DNA of 64,000 nt, from NCBI GenBank assembly GCA_038503065.1, contig JBCAMK010000002.1, positions 1,984,001 to 2,048,000 of the forward strand. The letters run 5' to 3'. Position numbers and translations under genes: made by a program. Positions 63,301 through 64,000 of the stretch are shown piece after piece. The notes below the pieces were generated by a model, which was not told the origin of the DNA, ran no database searches, and was given only the letters and a program-made list of their open reading frames with translations. Position 1 is the stretch's first letter; each line of letters starts with the position of its first letter. The DNA comes from Paragyromitra xinjiangensis. Lineage: Eukaryota; Ascomycota; Pezizomycetes; Pezizales; Discinaceae.

Positions 63301-63503
63301 TGCCGGGGAAAATAGTCTACTTACTCTCTACACTGGATAAAGCAACTGGCGTCGTTGTAAAAAAAAAGCCAAGGCATATCGCAGCTGGGTCCCTGGCCAC
63401 TGTGAAGGTTGAGATGATGGGTACCACAATTCCTTTAGAGGGAGGACATAAGGTAGTGCTTCGGAATGGTGGGCAGACTGTTGCGGCAGGCATTGTAGAG
63501 TAG
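60398..63503 (+). CDS. HBS1: HBS1, translational GTPase of ribosome rescue
   Basis: Hbs1 works with Dom34/Pelota to split stalled ribosomes in no-go decay. Exons are 60398-60440, 60478-60537, 60598-60618, 60691-60825, 60894-60944, 61057-61797, 61870-62055, 62106-62271, 62331-62785 and 62854-63503, giving 835 aa. The start [14 protein letters not shown] is followed by the HBS1 N-terminal helical domain ([30 protein letters not shown]). A low-complexity linker carries [20 protein letters not shown] and a [10 protein letters not shown] motif before the GTPase. GTPase motifs are GHVDAGKST (413-421), switch residues RGVTMD (468-473), DAPGHRDF with His494, and NKLD. EF1A-like beta domains II and III finish the protein. 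The first intron could be 28 bp (60441-60468) or 37 bp (60441-60477); both keep frame and differ by three residues. The acceptor at 61056 was picked by phase over the nearer CAG at 61025. Confidence 0.93.
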
Positions 63504-64000
63504 TCTCTGAGTGGGGCAAGTAGTCTCGTGACTAAGCCCCACACAATGCAAGGAACGAAGCTAGGTTGGGACTATGGGGTGCATGTAGTGTGATGGAATA
63601 TGTAACTTACCAATAACTTATTGTTGCCACATTGCCCTAATCTTCCAGAATGCATCTCAACCTCATTGTGCCTAAATTTTAGCTTCCGGGCATAGTTCGG
63701 AATAGATGAGGATAAACAAATGGATAACACGTATGGCATTTGGAGCGGAACTTACGGCATACGGGTCGGGGGTAGAGTTTCCAGGCAATTTCTTTGCTAA
63801 AAATGCCCCGGAAATTTCTAGAGTACTCGGGTCAGGGAAAAAGTACCTGAAAACCGGGGGGGTCGACGGGGGTTCAGACTGGGGGGTAGACCGGGGGGAG
63901 AGCTGGGGTTTGGTTGGCTGGATTTCAGAATACAGAAGCTTCTGGTATCGAGCTCTGTCAATAAAAGCACTTTCTAACTAACAACTCGGAGCGCGCACAC
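63504..64000. other. HBS1 3' flank
   Basis: No gene was recognised up to the window edge. The G-rich frame at 63706-63981 (repeats of GGV/GGS type) has no homology I can name. Confidence 0.45.

Noticed and set aside
63706..63981. 91-codon Gly-rich frame at the right edge
   Set aside because: Low complexity, no homology recognised, lies in the HBS1 3' flank.
1..64000. CRISPR arrays, prophage, insertion sequences, rRNA operons
   Set aside because: None seen; the gene structure is eukaryotic throughout.

Overview
The window is nuclear DNA from a filamentous ascomycete (Pezizomycotina). This is inferred from spliceosomal introns, mostly 46-160 bp with GT..AG ends and CTAAC/CTGAC-type branch sites, from the fungal DUF1752 (AreA-type)/DUF3295 protein and other fungal-type proteins, and from an HP1 gene. 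The large gene-poor blocks would fit a repeat-bearing genome such as a Pezizomycete (truffle/morel group), but that placement is only an inference. I joined exons by hand. For all 15 protein-coding models the exon lengths keep frame and end on a stop, except the first, which runs off the left edge.

Layout: 1-5432 (-) UFD4-type HECT E3 ligase, 3' end missing; 7333-8631 (-) SDR dehydrogenase; 10691-12448 (-) Ysc84/SYLF-SH3 actin patch protein; 14076-15930 (-) conserved nuclear-looking protein of unknown function, divergent from 16289-17503 (+) SAF4/CCDC130 splicing factor; 17.5-23.4 kb gene-free; 23414-24311 (+) Ubc15/UBE2G1-like E2; 25497-27182 (-) DUF1752/DUF3295 regulator; 27.2-40.4 kb gene-free desert; 40392-41449 (+) HP1; 42448-43351 (-) cytochrome b5; 44116-45998 (+) AGE2-type ArfGAP; 46439-48005 (+) DOS2-like BSD protein; 48475-49949 (+) Gly-rich coiled-coil protein; 50237-51424 (-) LUC7; 52718-56473 (-) DOA4-type ubiquitin protease; 57517-59864 (+) VPS27/HRS; 60398-63503 (+) HBS1.

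Functional themes: ubiquitin signalling recurs (UFD4 E3, a UBE2G-type E2, DOA4 deubiquitinase, VPS27 ubiquitin receptor). DOA4 and VPS27 act at the same endosome/ESCRT step and lie head to head. RNA processing and surveillance is the second theme (SAF4, LUC7, HBS1), and membrane traffic/actin the third (AGE2, YSC84, VPS27). No rRNA, CRISPR array, intact transposon or convincing tRNA was seen.

The most unusual non-coding signal is the palindrome TACATGTA. It occurs at least 14 times, always outside the coding exons and mostly in the gene-poor blocks. No clearly new multi-gene system was found. The best leads are that palindrome, the DOA4-VPS27 pair, a possible Hbs1/Ski7 dual gene, an ultra-short HBS1 intron, and two conserved proteins of unknown function.
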